This document shows, piece by piece, positions 8,327 to 9,938 of a stretch of DNA of 9,938 nucleotides. The notes below the pieces were generated by a model that saw only the letters and a list, made by a program, of their open reading frames with translations, had not been told where the DNA came from and searched no databases. A program made the position numbers and the translations under genes. How positions within the stretch are numbered: position 1 is the first letter of the stretch; each line of letters begins with the position of its first letter. Source of the stretch: Persephonella sp. (GTDB lineage: Bacteria > Aquificota > Aquificia > Aquificales > Hydrogenothermaceae); contig JALWKR010000289.1 of assembly GCA_027081375.1 (NCBI GenBank), positions 1 through 9,938 of the forward strand, written 5' to 3'.

Positions 8327-8725
8327 CTACCCAGTTTTACAATAGTTTATCTTCTTTGAAAAAACTAGTTCATCAGCAAACTCTATAAGCCACGTTTCAA
8401 AATTATTCATATCAGGATCAAACTTCTTGATCCACTCTTCATCATACTCTATTACTGTTTCTTTATGCTTTTGAATTTCTTCATCCCCAAAGTTTATAGA
8501 TATAGTTTCATCAATAATTACAAACTTTAAGTTATCTCCATCTAACTCTTCAACTAATTTTGAGATAGGTGTATCAAACTCTTCATATGAAAGTATGAAG
8601 TATTTATGTTTTAAAACGTCTTTCCCATCCTCTTCTAAAACATAATGGACATCAACTACCTTTTCTACTATAGGTTTTAAAAACTTTATATTACCTACAA
8701 TAAACTTTTTAAGATTTTTTTTCAT
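8327..8725 (-). CDS. Hypothetical acidic protein of 132 residues, family not recognised
   Basis: The frame is open up to 8914, but the extra N-terminal part would overlap the divergent mnmD gene and looks unlike a protein, so the ATG at 8725 is chosen. It is supported by an AGGGGGG Shine-Dalgarno-like run at 8734-8740, 8 bases upstream, and by a promoter at 8756-8784. The first ~23 residues are basic and hydrophobic (KKNLKKFIVGNIKFLKPIV). The rest is strongly acidic, alternating predicted strands (KFVIIDETISINF) and a C-terminal helix with FETWLIEFADEL. No signal peptide, membrane segment, cysteine pair or catalytic motif is evident. It is most likely a small cytoplasmic alpha/beta protein. 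It is a single-gene unit, with its own promoter and terminator, so neighbours give little clue to its role. Confidence 0.72.
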   Translation of the reverse strand: MKKNLKKFIVGNIKFLKPIVEKVVDVHYVLEEDGKDVLKHKYFILSYEEFDTPISKLVEELDGDNLKFVIIDETISINFGDEEIQKHKETVIEYDEEWIKKFDPDMNNFETWLIEFADELVFSKKINYCKTG

Positions 8726-8755
8726 AAGAGTGACCCCCCTTTTTAATTTAACTAA

Positions 8756-8784
8756 AAGATAAGTTTTCCATGAAAAATTTTCAA
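8756..8784 (-). promoter_or_regulatory. Promoter for the 132-residue hypothetical gene (TTGAAA-17-TATCTT)
   Basis: On the minus strand TTGAAA (8784-8779) is followed by 17 bases and TATCTT (8761-8756). This is close to consensus at the ideal spacing and about 30 bases before the start codon. The -35 overlaps the dyad TGAAAA/TTTTCA at 8771-8783, which could be an operator in this divergent gap, or chance in AT-rich DNA. Confidence 0.45.
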
Positions 8785-8806
8785 TAATAGAATATATTAT
8801 TTTTTT

Positions 8807-9667
8807 ATGGATAAAAAAATAATCACTGCAGACGGAACAGAAACTTTTTTTAATCAGGAGTATCAGGAAGCATACCACAGCACAAAAGCAGGAGCTTATA
8901 CTGAAAGTCTGCAAAAATTTATCTTTCCTTGTAATATCCCTGAATTAGCAAAAAAAGGTGAAATAAGCATACTTGATATAGGTTTTGGGCTAGGTTACAA
9001 CGTGGCAGTTGCGATAAAAGAAGCAAAAAAAGTAAATGAAAATGTAAAAATAAACATTATTTCTATAGAAAAGGATAAATCTGTCTTTGAGAAAATAAAA
9101 AGTTTAAATATTCCTGAAAATCTAAAAGATGTATATTCGTTTTTATTAAGTGGAAAGTTTACTACAAAAAAAATAGGGAAAGTTGAACTACCTGTCTATT
9201 TCGCCCAAAATGAAAACATAATTTTAACAGTTATATTAGGAGAGGGAAGAAATATACTAAAAAAGTTATCCCAAACAGAATTAAAATTTGATGCTGTATT
9301 TTATGATGCATTTTCTCCAAAAGTAAATACAGAAATGTGGACTGTAGATATTTTTAAAGTTGTTAAATCTTTAATGAGAGAAGAAGCTGTACTAGCTACG
9401 TACAGTGCTTCTTTGGCTGTAAGGAAAGGGCTAATAGAGGCAGGTTTTAAAATAGGTCTTGTTGAACCTGTTGGAAGGAAAAGCTACTCTACAGTTGCTA
9501 CAATAAAAGGAACCATTCCTCCTTTAACAGAAAAGGAGAAAAAGAGACTAGAATCCTCCCCTTATGCCATCCCTTATCAAGACCCTGATTTAAATCTTCC
9601 TCCAGAAGAGATAAAAAGAAGATGGGAAGAAAAACTAGAGGCTAGAAAGAACCTCCTTCAAAGCTGA
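8807..9667 (+). CDS. mnmD: MnmD, tRNA 5-methylaminomethyl-2-thiouridine methyltransferase (stand-alone)
   Basis: The 286-residue protein is a class I SAM-dependent methyltransferase of the MnmC N-domain family (DUF752). Visible motifs are YHSTKAGAYTES at 23-34, the SAM loop DIGFGLGYN at 57-65, acidic SAM contact IEKD at 87-90, active-site stretch FYDAFSPKVN at 165-174 with MWT after it, and ATYSAS at 197-202. It completes the wobble-uridine modification mnm5s2U34 in tRNAs for Lys, Glu and Gln. The fused FAD oxidase domain of E. coli MnmC is absent; the same single-domain form was characterised from Aquifex aeolicus. A charged C-terminal tail (about 240-286) follows the core. The ATG at 8807 has no Shine-Dalgarno and is preceded by a T-run and an AT-rich -10-like box, so the message may be near-leaderless. 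Confidence 0.9.
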   Translation: MDKKIITADGTETFFNQEYQEAYHSTKAGAYTESLQKFIFPCNIPELAKKGEISILDIGFGLGYNVAVAIKEAKKVNENVKINIISIEKDKSVFEKIKSLNIPENLKDVYSFLLSGKFTTKKIGKVELPVYFAQNENIILTVILGEGRNILKKLSQTELKFDAVFYDAFSPKVNTEMWTVDIFKVVKSLMREEAVLATYSASLAVRKGLIEAGFKIGLVEPVGRKSYSTVATIKGTIPPLTEKEKKRLESSPYAIPYQDPDLNLPPEEIKRRWEEKLEARKNLLQS

Positions 9668-9938
9668 TATAAATTCAGTATTTTCCTCTGGTTTTCCTAT
9701 AGAAACTCTAAGGCAGTTTTCCATATTTGGAAGATGAGACATATTTCTAACTAAAACGCCTTTTTCTATAAGTTTTTTATGAACTACATCTCCATCAGGA
9801 ACTCTCATAAAGAAAAAGTTTGCATCAGAAGGGTAAACTTTAACATTTTCTATTTGAGATACTTCTTTTACTACTCTTTCTCTTTCTTTTTTAATTATAT
9901 CAACCTGCTTTTTTATCTCTTCCTTTCCTTCTGTTAAT
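9635..9938 (-). CDS. hisC: Histidinol-phosphate aminotransferase (C-terminal 100 residues)
   Basis: The minus-strand frame is open from the window's right edge to a TAG at 9637-9635. The fragment reads KKERERVVKEVSQIE, then VYPSDANFFFMRV, GVLVRNM and finally LRVSIGKPEENTEFISAL, the classic C-terminal small domain of HisC-type PLP-dependent aminotransferases; the LR in LRVSIG carries the conserved substrate-phosphate arginine. HisC converts imidazole-acetol phosphate to histidinol phosphate in histidine synthesis. The catalytic lysine lies outside the window. Related aspartate/aromatic aminotransferases share the fold, but the LRxSIGxPEEN ending is typical of HisC. Its last 33 bases overlap the end of mnmD tail to tail. 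Confidence 0.88.
   Translation of the reverse strand, partial: LTEGKEEIKKQVDIIKKERERVVKEVSQIENVKVYPSDANFFFMRVPDGDVVHKKLIEKGVLVRNMSHLPNMENCLRVSIGKPEENTEFISALKEVLSSL

Noticed and set aside
8726..8914. N-terminal extension of the 132-residue hypothetical protein, up to 195 residues, with a hydrophobic stretch like a signal
   Set aside because: It would run into mnmD on the opposite strand, pass through both promoters, and has no ribosome binding site, whereas the ATG at 8725 has one.

Overview
The window is AT-rich (roughly one third G+C by eye) and densely packed on both strands. The gene set suggests a thermophilic, chemolithoautotrophic member of the Aquificota, perhaps Hydrogenothermaceae such as Sulfurihydrogenibium or Persephonella. 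The clues are a nos cluster for N2O respiration, a separately encoded biotin carboxylase subunit of the pyruvate/2-oxoglutarate carboxylase type, a CcsA-type cytochrome c maturation protein and a stand-alone MnmD resembling the one characterised in Aquifex aeolicus. The taxon is inferred from gene content and protein style, not from a marker gene.

Layout. Positions 1-1635 (+) hold the end of a nos operon: the C-terminus of NosD, then NosF (ABC ATPase) and NosY (permease), all overlapping. Directly after the nosY stop lies a tnpB gene of the IS200/IS605 type on the minus strand (1671-3053). It has no tnpA, a large stem-loop at its 3' end and a good promoter of its own. This is the most unusual part of the window: the TnpB lacks the usual zinc-ribbon cysteines and the usual RuvC-II glutamate, and an alternative conserved-looking Glu cluster lies further on. 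Positions 3130-4396 (+) hold a small monoheme cytochrome c and a CcsA/ResC-type cytochrome c assembly protein.

Positions 4393-8164 (-) form a compact operon read leftwards: biotin carboxylase (pycA/cfiB type), enolase, FtsB/DivIC-like divisome protein and an HAD phosphatase of the phosphoglycolate phosphatase type. A near-perfect promoter -10 box precedes the first gene. The enolase-ftsB junction carries a perfect 11-bp stem-loop just after the enolase stop, and its loop contains the most likely ftsB start codon.

Positions 8327-8725 (-) encode an unrecognised acidic 132-residue protein with its own promoter and terminator. It is divergent from mnmD (8807-9667, +), a tRNA wobble-uridine methyltransferase. 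mnmD overlaps, tail to tail, the C-terminal part of a histidinol-phosphate aminotransferase gene that runs off the right edge.

Together the genes cover terminal electron transfer (N2O reductase maturation, cytochrome c and its assembly), carbon fixation/gluconeogenesis (carboxylase, enolase), cell division, tRNA modification and histidine synthesis. The only accessory DNA seen is the tnpB element, which sits between nosY and the cytochrome c gene.
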